Shown here: positions 25,376-34,959 of the stretch, in pieces | Position numbering within the stretch: position 1 is the stretch's first letter | Layout of the letters: every line of letters starts with the position of its first letter | DNA from: Acidobacteriota bacterium | Lineage (GTDB): Bacteria; Acidobacteriota; Holophagae; Acanthopleuribacterales; Acanthopleuribacteraceae | Reading direction: 5' to 3' | DNA length: 64,000 nucleotides | Assembly (NCBI GenBank): GCA_030066195.1 | Contig: JASJCB010000053.1 | Span: 1 to 64,000, forward strand | Translations under genes and position numbers: made by a program | The notes under the pieces: model-generated | Seen by the model: only the letters and a program-made list of their open reading frames with translations | Databases searched by the model: none | Told to the model about the DNA's origin: nothing

Positions 25376-26338
25376 ATGATAAGCGCCAATATGACAAAAC
25401 CCGCCGTTTCCGTCGCCATTTTGACAGCCCTTCTCGGTTGCACCGGCGGCAACAACGAGAGCGGGCGCAACCACAATCCGGTGATCGCGGAAACCCGCGG
25501 CGGTCCGGTTCATCTGGACGAATACCAGTATTATGTGCGCTCTTTGTACCCCGAACTGAGCGGGGAGATCGATGATGATATCCACTCGCGCATCTTCCAC
25601 GCGTTTCTGCGCGAACTGGTCATTGCCGAGTTTCAACGGGTAACCGACGAGGAAGTGGAAGCCGTGGTGGCGGGCAACCTGGAAATAGCCAACCAGATTC
25701 CCCTGCTCTCTCCCGAGGACCAGGAAATGCGTCGTCGCCTGCTTCGGCGTCGCCTGGCCGTGCGTCAACTGCTGTTGCGCGAGATCCAGGAGGCCGCGGC
25801 CGTTCCCGATGAAGAGGTGGCCCGCTATTACCAGGACCACGAGGAACAATACAAACGCGATGCCCGTTACACCCTGCGCTTCGTTCAAACCGCCGACAAA
25901 ACTCAAGCCGACGCGTTACGCAAGGCCCTGGCCGCTTCCAAGGACCCCTTCACGCGGGTGGCCGAGCCATTCGCGGTCAACGACGGGCACCAGGTCGCCG
26001 TGGCCATGTCGCTGGATGAATTGCCGGAGCCTTTCGCCCAAGCTCTCAACCCCGGTAAGCGAGGCGCCTTGAAACCCGGCCAATACAGCCGCGTGATTCC
26101 CGTCAAACTGGGGGAATCCGAATCGTATTACGTCCTGTACCTCGAATCGATCATCGAGGCCGTACAGCAGCCGTTGGAGGAAGTTTACTTCCACATCCGC
26201 GAGAAGTTGGAACGGGAACGGGCCGTTAAATTGTTCAACCAGAAAGTGAAGCGATTCCGTGAGAAGATACCCGTGAAGGTCCATGCCGACAAACTGCCCT
26301 TCACCTACACGGAACCCGACACCCAGGATGAGGTATGA
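25376..26338 (+). CDS. Parvulin-type peptidyl-prolyl isomerase, lipoprotein
   Basis: The product is 320 residues. The N-terminus is a lipoprotein signal (LTALLGC, Cys22). Residues about 30-160 form a SurA/PrsA-like helical chaperone region. The PPIC-type parvulin segment follows (YTLRFVQTADKTQADALRKAL ... PGKRGALKPGQYSRVIPVKLG). The start is uncertain: ATG 25376 lies 15 bases after GGGGAGG, and ATG 25391 is also possible. Its end overlaps the next isomerase gene by four bases (ATGA), so the pair is one operon for folding exported proteins. Confidence 0.85.
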   Translation: MISANMTKPAVSVAILTALLGCTGGNNESGRNHNPVIAETRGGPVHLDEYQYYVRSLYPELSGEIDDDIHSRIFHAFLRELVIAEFQRVTDEEVEAVVAGNLEIANQIPLLSPEDQEMRRRLLRRRLAVRQLLLREIQEAAAVPDEEVARYYQDHEEQYKRDARYTLRFVQTADKTQADALRKALAASKDPFTRVAEPFAVNDGHQVAVAMSLDELPEPFAQALNPGKRGALKPGQYSRVIPVKLGESESYYVLYLESIIEAVQQPLEEVYFHIREKLERERAVKLFNQKVKRFREKIPVKVHADKLPFTYTEPDTQDEV

Positions 26339-27309
26339 CCATGACACTTCTTTTATTGATGACGTTGCTGTTTCAAGACAGGACCACAAGTGTTTTCGTG
26401 GATCGGATTGCGATCAAGGTCAACGATAAGATGATGACCGAGCAGGAGTTGGTGAACCTGTACCAGGACATCCGCAAACAGGCCCTGCAAGAGGCGAGCG
26501 GCGCCGACCTGGACGCCAAACTGAAGGAAGCCTGGGATGCCGCGGTGTCCGAGGCCGAGCAGACCCTGCTTTTATATGAAAAAGCAGTGGAATCCGGCGT
26601 GGCCTTCTCGCGTGAGGAAACCATCAGCCTGTTGGCGGGCATGCGCGAGCAGGCGGGTCTCAGCGAGGCCGAGTTCGAGGAAGAGGTCAAACGTCAAACC
26701 AACCTGACCATGGATGAGTTGGTGGACAAACGCATGCGCGAAGACAGTGCCCGCGCGGCCATCCAAAGCCTGGTTTTGAACAAAATCACTTTCGAAGACA
26801 ATGAGATCGCCAAGTACTACGACGAAAATAAAAAGGATTACATGGTGCCGGCCAGTTACCGCATCGCCGAAATCGTCTTCCGCAAGGACGTGGGCACGCC
26901 CGCCGAGATCCAGGAGCGCATCTCCAAATGCCGCGCGGATCTGGCCGGGGGGATGGACTTCGGCGAGGCGGCCAAAGTGCACAGCGACTCCTTCTCCAAG
27001 GAGAACGGCGGTGACCTGGGCACGGTCAACTACGGCGACCTGCTGAAAGAAATCGAGGACATGGTCAAGAAACTGGACGTGGGTCAGGTCTCCGATACGT
27101 TGGAGACAGAGGGTTCGTTTTTCATCCTGAAGATTTTGGAGAAGACCGACGCCACCCCGAAACCGCTGGACTCGGTTCGCGAACAAATCGTCAACGCCAT
27201 GCGCGCGCCGCGGATGGAAAAGGCGGTCGACGAATTCCTCAAAAAGCTGCGCCAGGAGTTCGTCGTCGAAACCTACGTCAAGACGCTGCCCGAATACCTG
27301 GAGCATTGA
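26335..27309 (+). CDS. SurA-like peptidyl-prolyl isomerase
   Basis: The product is 324 residues with a short hydrophobic signal (MTLLLLMTLLF). The N-terminal SurA-like chaperone region begins RIAIKVNDKMMTEQEL. The parvulin domain lies at about 170-270, with ASYRIAEIVFRKD, DFGEAAKVHSDS and NGGDLGTVNYGDLLKEIE, which is close to the rotamase consensus GGDLG. It is likely a periplasmic outer-membrane-protein chaperone acting with the co-transcribed lipoprotein isomerase upstream. Confidence 0.88.
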   Translation: MTMTLLLLMTLLFQDRTTSVFVDRIAIKVNDKMMTEQELVNLYQDIRKQALQEASGADLDAKLKEAWDAAVSEAEQTLLLYEKAVESGVAFSREETISLLAGMREQAGLSEAEFEEEVKRQTNLTMDELVDKRMREDSARAAIQSLVLNKITFEDNEIAKYYDENKKDYMVPASYRIAEIVFRKDVGTPAEIQERISKCRADLAGGMDFGEAAKVHSDSFSKENGGDLGTVNYGDLLKEIEDMVKKLDVGQVSDTLETEGSFFILKILEKTDATPKPLDSVREQIVNAMRAPRMEKAVDEFLKKLRQEFVVETYVKTLPEYLEH

Positions 27310-27420
27310 AGCAAGGCCGGCGGAACAACATATTAAATGTGGACGGGGGACCGAAGTTCGGTCCCCTTTCCTTTTTCCAACCTCGAATCCCAGCCCTGCC
27401 TCATGCGGCTTTGCTTGACA

Positions 27421-27677
27421 AACAGCTCGAAGAGGAACTAAATAAAGAAGTAGGAGAAGAGAAAATGGAATATCTAAACCGATGGGAACTCAGAGGGCTA
27501 AAAAAAGGACGACAGGAAGGCGTTGTCGGTTTCTTTCTGGAATTAGCTGAAGACCGTTTCGGTCCCCTGCCCGGCTGGGTTCTCCAAAAAATCTCCGGCG
27601 CCGATGAAAGCCGAATAAAAGAATGGGGCAAGCTGCTTATAACCAAAAACTCTTTGGAAGAAGTCTTCTCCTCCTGA
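27421..27677 (+). pseudogene. DUF4351 remnant of an Rpn-type nuclease
   Basis: The open frame (visible from 27306) encodes only the tail of a known architecture. RFGPLPGWVLQKI, a helix, and AKSLEEVF-like KNSLEEVF are characteristic of DUF4351, the C-terminal domain of Rpn/PD-(D/E)XK family proteins. The catalytic N-terminal domain is missing, and the frame upstream of about 27420 reads as unrelated sequence with no ribosome binding site. This is best read as a decayed gene. An intact relative of the Rpn type is at 47963-48877. Confidence 0.6.
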
Positions 27678-27768
27678 CAGCTTCCAGCCTGTAGATTCCC
27701 GGTTACTTTCCCGGCACCTGTCCAGGACATTCCTCCGACATCAGTTATATCGATGTGGTGAGGTGCGT

Positions 27769-28851
27769 ATGGGCAAGTTTACCAAGGTATTGTTGTGGAT
27801 CGCGATTCTTGCGGTGATCGGCATCGCGATTTATCCACGCCTGTTCAAGGCGAAGGGCGACGGAAACGCCGCCTCGGCGCCGCCTCCCAAGCGAAGCGCG
27901 TTGCCGGTGGAAGTTACACGGGTTATGCCCTCCGTCATTCAAGACAAGATTCTCGTCAACGGCAACGTCCTGGCCGATGAGCAAGCTGAATTACGCGCCG
28001 AATTCGCCGGCCGCGTTACCGAAATCCACTTCGAGGAAGGCAGTCCCGTCAAAGCCGGCGATGTGTTGGTAAAGATCAACGATACCGAACTACAAGCGGA
28101 TAAGCGCCGCCTGAAACACGAGTTGGAACTGGCCCGGGAAACCGAACAACGCCAGCGCAATCTGCTGGCTAAAGGCACCACCAGCCAGGAGAATTTCGAC
28201 CGGGCCCGTAACCGCTTGCAAACCTTGAAAGCAGAACTGGAAGTGGTGGAGGCCCGCCTGGAGAAAACCATCATCCGCGCCCCGTTCGACGGCGTGATGG
28301 GCTTCCGTTACATCAGCCTCGGCAGTTACCTGACGACCAATACCCGCATCGCCGGCATCCAAAAAATTGATTCCGTGAAGATCGGCTTTGCCATCCCCGG
28401 GAAATACGCCGGCAAGGTGAGCGTGGGCAAAAACATTCGCTTTACCCTGCCGGGTCGCGAGCGGGTCTACCAGGGCAAGGTCTACGCGGTAGAACCTCGT
28501 ATCGACGCCGCCACGCGCACCCTGCCCATCCGCGCTCGCACCGGCAATCCCGACGGCTCCATCTTGCCGGGGACCTTTGCCTCGGTGGAACTGATTTTTG
28601 AAGAGTTCGACAATGCGCTGCTGGTGCCCAGCGAGGCGCTGATCCCCGCGTTGGGCGGCCAAAAGGTGTTCGTGGCCGTGGACGGCAAGGCAAGCGAACG
28701 CAAGGTGAAAACCGGCATCCGCACCCCGTCGACCGTGCAGGTGATCGAGGGGTTGCAGCCCGGTGACCTGGTCATTCGCACCGGTATCCTGCAATTGCGC
28801 GAGGGGGCGGCTGTCCAGGTTGCCGAACCCTCGGCGGAGGTCGTGGAATGA
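27769..28851 (+). CDS. RND efflux periplasmic adaptor (membrane fusion protein)
   Basis: The product is 360 residues. An ATG start follows AGG with 5-base spacing. The N-terminal membrane anchor (about 5-22) is followed by the barrel-sandwich/lipoyl halves (GRVTEIHFEEGSPVKAGDVLVKI and TIIRAPFDGVMGFRYISLGSYL), an alpha-hairpin, a beta-barrel and a membrane-proximal domain. It is the AcrA/MexA-type partner of the downstream pump; the start of that gene overlaps this stop by four bases. No TolC-like gene is present, so the outer-membrane channel must come from elsewhere. Confidence 0.93.
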   Translation: MGKFTKVLLWIAILAVIGIAIYPRLFKAKGDGNAASAPPPKRSALPVEVTRVMPSVIQDKILVNGNVLADEQAELRAEFAGRVTEIHFEEGSPVKAGDVLVKINDTELQADKRRLKHELELARETEQRQRNLLAKGTTSQENFDRARNRLQTLKAELEVVEARLEKTIIRAPFDGVMGFRYISLGSYLTTNTRIAGIQKIDSVKIGFAIPGKYAGKVSVGKNIRFTLPGRERVYQGKVYAVEPRIDAATRTLPIRARTGNPDGSILPGTFASVELIFEEFDNALLVPSEALIPALGGQKVFVAVDGKASERKVKTGIRTPSTVQVIEGLQPGDLVIRTGILQLREGAAVQVAEPSAEVVE

Positions 28852-31800
28852 GGTTGTCCACCATCAGCATTCGCCGGCCCGTGCTGGCCATGGTAATGTC
28901 CATTGCCATCATCATCTTCGGCTTTCTCGGCTTCAACTTCCTGGGCGTTCGCGAATATCCCTCGGTAGATCCGCCCATCATTACCGTTTCCACGTCTTAT
29001 ACCGGCGCCAATGCGGAGATTATCGAGTCCCAGATTACCGAACCCCTGGAAGAAAGCATCAACGGCATCGCCGGCATCCGCACCATTACCTCGGTCAGCC
29101 GCGAGGGACGCAGCACCATCACCGTTGAGTTCAACCTGGAGATCGACCTGGAAGCCGCCGCCAACGATGTGCGCGAGCGGGTTTCCCGCGCCGAGCGTTC
29201 GCTGCCGCCCGATTCCGAAAAACCCATCACTTCCAAGGCGGATGCCGACGCTCAGCCGATCGTGTTCCTGAATGTGAAGAGCGACAGCCGCAACGCCATG
29301 GAATTGACCGATATCGCCATCAACCTGTTCAAGGAACGTCTCCAAACCATCCCCGGCGTCAGCGAGATCCGCATCTGGGGCTCCAAGAAACCCTCCATGC
29401 GCCTGTGGATGGACCCGGTCAAGCTGGCAAGCTTCGGGTTGACGCCCCGCGATGTGCGCACCGCAATCGACCGCGAGAATGTGGAACTACCCTCCGGCCG
29501 CATCGAGGGCGACAATACCGAGCTGACCGTGCGCACCCTGGGCCGCCTGCAAACCGCGGAGGATTTCAACGACCTGATCATCAAGGAAACGCCGGACAGC
29601 GTGGTGCGCTTCCGCGACCTGGGCCGCGCCGAGTTGGGTCCTGAAAACATGCGCACCATTCTCAAACGGGACGGCGAGCCCATGGTCGGCGTGGTGCTGA
29701 TTCCCCAGGCCGGCGCCAACAACATCGCCATCACCGACGCCTTCTATGAACGCGTGGAATCCATCAAGAAAGATCTTCCCGTCGATATCGAAATCGGCGT
29801 GGGCTTCGATATCACCAACTACATCCGCGCCAGTATCCTGGAAGTCAAGCAAACCATCATCATTGCCTTCTCACTGGTTGTATTGGTGATCTTCTTCTTC
29901 CTACGCGATTGGCGCACCACGGTGATTCCGGTCCTGGCCATTCCCATCTCGCTGATCGGCGCCTTTTTCGTGATGTATATCGCGGGTTTCTCCATCAACG
30001 TCCTCACGCTTCTGGGGATTGTTCTGGCCATCGGTCTGGTGGTGGACGACGCGATCGTGGTCCTGGAAAATATCTACGCCAAGATCGAACGCGGCATGAA
30101 CCCCATCGAGGCAGGTATCACCGGCACCATCGAAATCTTTTTCGCGGTGGTTGCCACGACCGTCGCGCTGGTTGCCGTGTTCCTGCCGGTGATCTTCTTA
30201 CAAGGGCTTACCGGACGACTGTTCCGCGAGTTCGGCGTGGTGGTCGCCGGATCGGTGATCATCAGCAGTTTCGTGGCCCTGACGCTGACGCCGATGCTGT
30301 GTTCGCGCATCCTGAAGCAACGCAAGACCCACAACTTCCTATACAACGCCACCGAACCCTTCTTCAGTATGTTGACAAGGGTCTACCGCAAGATGTTGAC
30401 AGGGTTCATGCATGTGCGCTGGTCCGCCTTCCTCATCATAGCCGCCTGCTTCTATCTGGCTTGGGACTACTTCCAAAAGCTGCCCCGCGAGCTGGCGCCC
30501 CTGGAAGACCGGGCAAGCCTGGTCATGATCTCCACGGGACCCGAGGGCGCGACCTTCGGTTATATGGACCATTACCTGGACCGCCTGATCTACGGCATTC
30601 AACAGCGCGTACCCGAGACGGACGCCATCATCAGCGTCACCTCCCCGGGATTCGGCGCCTCCAGTTCGGTGAACTCGGGTTTCGTGCGCGTGATCCTGAA
30701 CCAGGCGGATGAGCGCGAGCGCAGTCAGCAGGAAATTGCCGATGTCCTGAACGGGTTCGTGAGAGGCGAGACCGGGGCGCGCACCTTTGTGTCGCAACCG
30801 CAGACCATCGGCGGACGTCGCGTGCGCCTGCCGGTACAATTCGTCATCCAAGCCCCCGACCTCACCCGTTTGAAGGAAGTACTGCCCAAATTCCTGGAGA
30901 AAGCGCGGGCGCATCCCACTTTCCAAGTAGTCAGTGAGGACCTGAAGTTCAACAAACCGGTTTTACGGGTGGATATCGACAGGGCCAGAGCCAGGGACAT
31001 GGGCGTCAGTGTTCTGGACGTGGCGCAAACCCTGCAATTGGCCTATAGCGGTCAACGTTTCGGCTATTTCATCCGCAACAGCAAGCAATACCAGGTCATC
31101 GGTCAAATGGAGAGCGAGGACCGCGATACGCCTACCGATCTGACCTCCCTCTATGTGCGTGGCGCGAACGGCGAACTGGTGCAGATGGACAACCTGCTCG
31201 CGGTGCGCGAGGAAAGCCGCCCGCCCACCCTCTACCGCACGGACCGCTACGTGTCCGCTACCGTCAGCGCGGGACTGGCGAAGGGCAAAACCCTGGATGA
31301 GGGTATCCAGGCCATGGAAGCCATTGCCGCCGAGTTATTGGACGACAGGTTCAGCACCGCCCTGGCCGGACCCTCCCGCGACTTTGTCGAGAGTTCCTCC
31401 AGCCTCACCTTTGCCTTCGGTCTGGCCTTGGTCCTGATCTACCTGGTCCTGGCCGCGCAGTTCGAGAGTTTCCGCGATCCCTTCATCATCCTGTTCACCG
31501 TGCCCATGGCGCTGACCGGGACGCTTCTGTCCCTGTGGTACTTCGGTCAGTCGCTCAACGTGTTCAGCCAGATCGGCATCATTATGCTGATCGGCCTGGT
31601 TACCAAAAACGGCATCCTGATCGTGGAGTTCGCCAACCAGCGCAAGAAGACCAAGGGCCTCAGTCTGACCGAGGCGGTACAGGAAGCCGCCGTCGCGCGC
31701 TTTCGACCCATCCTGATGACCTCCACATCCACCATCCTGGGAATTATGCCCATTGCCCTGGCTTTGGGTGCGGGCGCGGAAAGCCGCGTCTCGATGGGCA

Positions 31801-31961
31801 TCGCGGTCATCGGCGGCCTGGTCTTCAGCGGCGCCTTGACCCTGTTCATCATCCCGGCCATCTACACATTCTTCTCGGCAGAACACGCCGTTGAACGAGA
31901 ACGCGAGGTCAACCGCGTCATCGACAAACTGGCTCAAGGTGAAACCGCGCTGGAGTTATAA
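28848..31961 (+). CDS. RND multidrug efflux transporter (AcrB/HAE1 family)
   Basis: The product is 1037 residues, the usual length. It has the N-terminal ISIRRPVLAMVMSIAIIIFGF helix and a first periplasmic loop with REYPSVDPPIITV. TM4 carries the proton-relay pair in GLVVDDAIVVLENI. The second half repeats the topology (VYLVLAAQFESFRDPFIILF-like segment and GLVTKNGILIVEFAN). It exports amphipathic compounds by proton motive force as a trimer with the adjacent adaptor. The substrate range cannot be read from sequence. Confidence 0.96.
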   Translation: MRLSTISIRRPVLAMVMSIAIIIFGFLGFNFLGVREYPSVDPPIITVSTSYTGANAEIIESQITEPLEESINGIAGIRTITSVSREGRSTITVEFNLEIDLEAAANDVRERVSRAERSLPPDSEKPITSKADADAQPIVFLNVKSDSRNAMELTDIAINLFKERLQTIPGVSEIRIWGSKKPSMRLWMDPVKLASFGLTPRDVRTAIDRENVELPSGRIEGDNTELTVRTLGRLQTAEDFNDLIIKETPDSVVRFRDLGRAELGPENMRTILKRDGEPMVGVVLIPQAGANNIAITDAFYERVESIKKDLPVDIEIGVGFDITNYIRASILEVKQTIIIAFSLVVLVIFFFLRDWRTTVIPVLAIPISLIGAFFVMYIAGFSINVLTLLGIVLAIGLVVDDAIVVLENIYAKIERGMNPIEAGITGTIEIFFAVVATTVALVAVFLPVIFLQGLTGRLFREFGVVVAGSVIISSFVALTLTPMLCSRILKQRKTHNFLYNATEPFFSMLTRVYRKMLTGFMHVRWSAFLIIAACFYLAWDYFQKLPRELAPLEDRASLVMISTGPEGATFGYMDHYLDRLIYGIQQRVPETDAIISVTSPGFGASSSVNSGFVRVILNQADERERSQQEIADVLNGFVRGETGARTFVSQPQTIGGRRVRLPVQFVIQAPDLTRLKEVLPKFLEKARAHPTFQVVSEDLKFNKPVLRVDIDRARARDMGVSVLDVAQTLQLAYSGQRFGYFIRNSKQYQVIGQMESEDRDTPTDLTSLYVRGANGELVQMDNLLAVREESRPPTLYRTDRYVSATVSAGLAKGKTLDEGIQAMEAIAAELLDDRFSTALAGPSRDFVESSSSLTFAFGLALVLIYLVLAAQFESFRDPFIILFTVPMALTGTLLSLWYFGQSLNVFSQIGIIMLIGLVTKNGILIVEFANQRKKTKGLSLTEAVQEAAVARFRPILMTSTSTILGIMPIALALGAGAESRVSMGIAVIGGLVFSGALTLFIIPAIYTFFSAEHAVEREREVNRVIDKLAQGETALEL

Positions 31962-32002
31962 CCCGGAACCTGTCGGTCGGACGAGCGTTCGGGTTTCGAT
32001 AC

Positions 32003-32355
32003 GAAAGGAAGGCTCTCGGCCGGTCGGGAACCTTCCTTTCACCCTGAAATGCCGGTTCCAGTTCGGTTGAGCGGAGTCAATTCACCATGGTTTTGACGTA
32101 GTCGGCGGAGCGAGTACTGTGCTTTCCATGTGAAAGGAAAGCAGTCGACCGGGCGAGACCTTTCCTTTCACCCTAAAATTGTGGTTCCCGGTCGGTTGAG
32201 TGGGTTCGTTTCACCGTGGTTTTGACGTAGTCGACGGAGCGAGTGCCGTTCTTTCCATGTGAAAGGAAGGTAGTCGACCGGGCGAGACCCTTGCTCACAC
32301 CCTAAAATGGTGGTTCCCGGTCGGTTAGGTTACCTTCTTTCACCATGGTTTTGAC
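32003..32355. repeat. 129-bp tandem repeat, 2.7 copies, each with a hairpin
   Basis: Three units begin GAAAGGAA at 32003, 32132 and 32261, exactly 129 bases apart; the third ends near 32355. Each opens with a 10-base arm, and 28 bases on is its complement. Copy 1 pairs GAAAGGAAGG with CCTTCCTTTC; copy 2 pairs GAAAGGAAAG with CTTTCCTTTC, a compensated change; copy 3 is decayed. Other shared blocks include CACCATGGTTTTGAC (ATGG varies) and GGAGCGAGT. No protein frame runs through it. Confidence 0.9.
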
Positions 32356-32391
32356 ACTGCCGGCTCGCCGAACTGTCTGATTTCCGGCAGT
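32356..32391 (-). terminator. Possible hairpin after the AmpG-like gene
   Basis: ACTGCCGG and CCGGCAGT form a perfect 8-bp stem with a 20-base loop, just beyond the stop of the minus-strand transporter. There is no T-run, so function as a terminator is uncertain. Confidence 0.35.
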
Positions 32392-32399
32392 TGGCGGCG

Positions 32400-33599
32400 C
32401 TATTGCTTCAGTGTAAAGCCTTGCTCTACCGTGTAGTTGCGGAAGCGCCAGGCGAAGAGAGCAACGCCGGTGAAGCAGAGGACGGCCGACACCAGGAAGT
32501 TGCCGTCGTAACCCAGTGATTGGGCGACGAAGCCGGCCAGCACATTTGCCGTACCCGTGGAGACGACCACAAGACTGGCCTGAATGGTGTAATCGGTAGC
32601 GCCGGTTTTGGGTCGGCAGGCGTCCATCATGACCGTAAAAATGGCCACCGTGGAGGTGCCGCCGCTGAAGTATTCCAGCCCGATCAGGTAGGGCAGCAAG
32701 TCCTCGGAGAACATGCCGCGCACGAACAGGAAATAGGTCAGTACGGTCAACCCCTGAAAAATACCGAAGAAGATCACCGCCCGATATCGGCCCAGAAACC
32801 GAACCAGCCAGCCGCCGATTAAGGCGCCCAACAGGCCGGAGACCACCCCGATCGTGCCCAGATAGAAGCCGAATTCCTCCACGCTGAGACCGCGATCGCG
32901 CAGGTAGGGTTTCAACATGACGGTCGCCATGGCGTCACCGAATTTGTAGAAGCTGATCACCAACAACCAGCCCCAAATCCCAGGCCGCTTGAAAAAGCCG
33001 GTAAGAATTTGCAGCATCGGTTGACGTTGCTTGTTGTCTTTGGGTTGCGGCTCCTTGACGAAGAAAATAGGTATCGAAGCCAGGGCCAATGCGGCAGCGA
33101 TGGTAAGGAAGGAACCCTTCCATTGCAGTGCCGTGAAATACATCAGGATGAAACCGCCGCCGAAGGCCATGCCCAATCGATAGCCGGCCACCTGCAAGCC
33201 GTTGCCCACCCCGCGTTCCGATCGATTGAGCAGCAGCACGGCCAGGCCGTCCGAGGAAATATCCTGGGTGGCCGCCACCAGGTTGGCGATCAGGAAACCG
33301 ATCATCAGGTAAAGAAAACCCTCGTACCTGGGCAGAAGTCCCAGAACCAGGAAGAGCATGACCGCCGTGGCCTGAAGCGCCAGAATCCAGATCTTCTTGG
33401 TGCCGTAGCGGTCGACCGGCGGCGCCCACAAAAACTTGAGCGCCCAGGGCAGTGAAAGCAATGACGCCGCACCGATCTGCGGCAGACTTGCGCCCATATC
33501 GCGCATGATGATGGGCAGGGCCTGTAAAAAGAAGCCATACGGAAGGCCCTGCGAGAAATAGAGGCAGGCCAGCACCAGGTATTTAGATAGAGATTTCAT
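32400..33599 (-). CDS. AmpG-like MFS permease
   Basis: The product is 399 residues with about 12 transmembrane helices. YFSQGLPYGFF in helix 1, ATQDISSDGLAV in the middle and TDYTIQASLVV near helix 10 are typical of the AmpG/PAT branch of the major facilitator superfamily, which imports anhydromuropeptides during cell-wall recycling. Related transporters carry siderophores, so the substrate is inferred. It is the last gene of an ispH / HD-phosphohydrolase / permease unit with gaps of 31 bases or less. Confidence 0.82.
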   Translation of the reverse strand: MKSLSKYLVLACLYFSQGLPYGFFLQALPIIMRDMGASLPQIGAASLLSLPWALKFLWAPPVDRYGTKKIWILALQATAVMLFLVLGLLPRYEGFLYLMIGFLIANLVAATQDISSDGLAVLLLNRSERGVGNGLQVAGYRLGMAFGGGFILMYFTALQWKGSFLTIAAALALASIPIFFVKEPQPKDNKQRQPMLQILTGFFKRPGIWGWLLVISFYKFGDAMATVMLKPYLRDRGLSVEEFGFYLGTIGVVSGLLGALIGGWLVRFLGRYRAVIFFGIFQGLTVLTYFLFVRGMFSEDLLPYLIGLEYFSGGTSTVAIFTVMMDACRPKTGATDYTIQASLVVVSTGTANVLAGFVAQSLGYDGNFLVSAVLCFTGVALFAWRFRNYTVEQGFTLKQ

Positions 33600-33630
33600 C
33601 GATTGCTTCCACGGGTTTCAGGTTACGGCA

Positions 33631-34959
33631 TTAATTATTGAGGAAATCGGCCAGGTCGGGACAGGTATCCAGGTTCTCCTTTCGTAGCCTGGCGAAGGAC
33701 GGGTGACTGAACAGGCGAATCTTGCGAACGCCGTGCAGAAAGGCATTGCTCAACGCTTCGATCACCGGGCTCTCACGGGCAATGGGAACCTCCTCGCCGG
33801 AGTTGAGGCGAATGGGAAAGGATTCCCAGGTACGCGACTTGTAAAGCGGGGGCACATCCCATATCAGGTGATGCGGCTTCAATTCCAGGCCGTGTTCAGA
33901 AGCCCAGTTCCTCAGTTCGTCGGTGATGGTCTTGCGCAGCCCTTCTCCCTGCAACAACTGATAGGTCTTGGGCTTGTGATGGAACGAAATGGTAAACACC
34001 CTTTTAAACGGTTCCCGGCGGTGGTGCACCATTTCGATCAACTCCTGGCCGGGCGGTCGGGCGTGTCCGTGCAGCCAGTTCAGGAAGTTGTGGTCGTTGA
34101 AGTGCAAGAGCCGGTCGGCCCAATCGGGCCCCAAGTCGTCCGTTTGCAGGTAGTCGACGGCCGTGGACAACATGGTGATCAGGGCGCGGACCGTGTGCCC
34201 CCAGTACACCGAGCGGTACATCCAGTAGCGGGCAAGCTGAAAACGTTCCGCGCTCATCAGGCCCTTTTCGTGGACACACAAGTGGTCGCCCGAGGGAATC
34301 AGGTTTTGGATGAAGCGGTCACGGTCGAAACCGGTACCGAAGTCCAAGCCGCAGAAGTAACTGTCACGCGGCAGATAATCGCATTTGTCGGCATCGATGG
34401 GAGAATCGATCAACTGCTTCATCAAGCGGTGGTGGGATTCCAACTCGTCGGCCGGTCCCAGGAACCGCGTGATATTGACCGGGGCCAGGTCGAAATGTTC
34501 GTGCAGCAGATCCGCAATGTTGACCCCGTCCAGCTGAATATCGCCGTTGATGATGCCGATGGTCAGTTCCTCGTGCGCGGGGAAGGCGGGCAGGTGATCC
34601 AGTTGATGCGAACAGGGATAGTGACCCAGGTCGTGCAACAGGCCGGCCAGCATGATCCCCAGGTAGTCCTGTTCGCTGAAGCTGTTGTAGAACTGGGGAA
34701 ACTGGTCGAGCTGCCGCAAGTAATCGATGACATTGCTGTAGACGCCGAGGGCGTGTGAGAAGCGGGTGTGCGTGGCCGAGGGAAAGACCTGGTCGCTCAT
34801 ACTCAACTGGCGAATGCGCCTCAGGCGTTGGAAAGGTGCGGAATCGATAAGACGCAAAAGCCTGTCGGTAACCGGAACGGATGTATTGGGCGCGATTTTT
34901 ATGGATTGCCTGGTTTGAAACTCAGGAATGCGGGACAGCAGCGCGCCGGGTCGGGACAT
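33631..34959 (-). CDS. HD-superfamily phosphohydrolase (dNTPase-like)
   Basis: The product is 442 residues. The HD motifs are HTRFSHALGVYSNV (first His), GLLHDLGHYPCSHQLDH (HD pair) and SPIDADKCDYLPRDSYFCG (distal Asp), the pattern of the COG1078/YdhJ group related to dGTP triphosphohydrolases. It probably hydrolyses nucleotides; the exact substrate is unknown. Its ATG shares one base with the ispH stop (TAATG), so it is translationally coupled to ispH. Confidence 0.88.
   Translation of the reverse strand: MSRPGALLSRIPEFQTRQSIKIAPNTSVPVTDRLLRLIDSAPFQRLRRIRQLSMSDQVFPSATHTRFSHALGVYSNVIDYLRQLDQFPQFYNSFSEQDYLGIMLAGLLHDLGHYPCSHQLDHLPAFPAHEELTIGIINGDIQLDGVNIADLLHEHFDLAPVNITRFLGPADELESHHRLMKQLIDSPIDADKCDYLPRDSYFCGLDFGTGFDRDRFIQNLIPSGDHLCVHEKGLMSAERFQLARYWMYRSVYWGHTVRALITMLSTAVDYLQTDDLGPDWADRLLHFNDHNFLNWLHGHARPPGQELIEMVHHRREPFKRVFTISFHHKPKTYQLLQGEGLRKTITDELRNWASEHGLELKPHHLIWDVPPLYKSRTWESFPIRLNSGEEVPIARESPVIEALSNAFLHGVRKIRLFSHPSFARLRKENLDTCPDLADFLNN

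Noticed and set aside
25018-25476. Minus-strand frame across the small CxxC gene and the isomerase start
   Set aside because: It spans two plus-strand genes and an intergenic gap, with low-complexity Ala/Val-rich sequence and no start signal.
32003-32355. CRISPR array
   Set aside because: The repeats are 129 bases long and contiguous, with no unique spacers and no cas genes.
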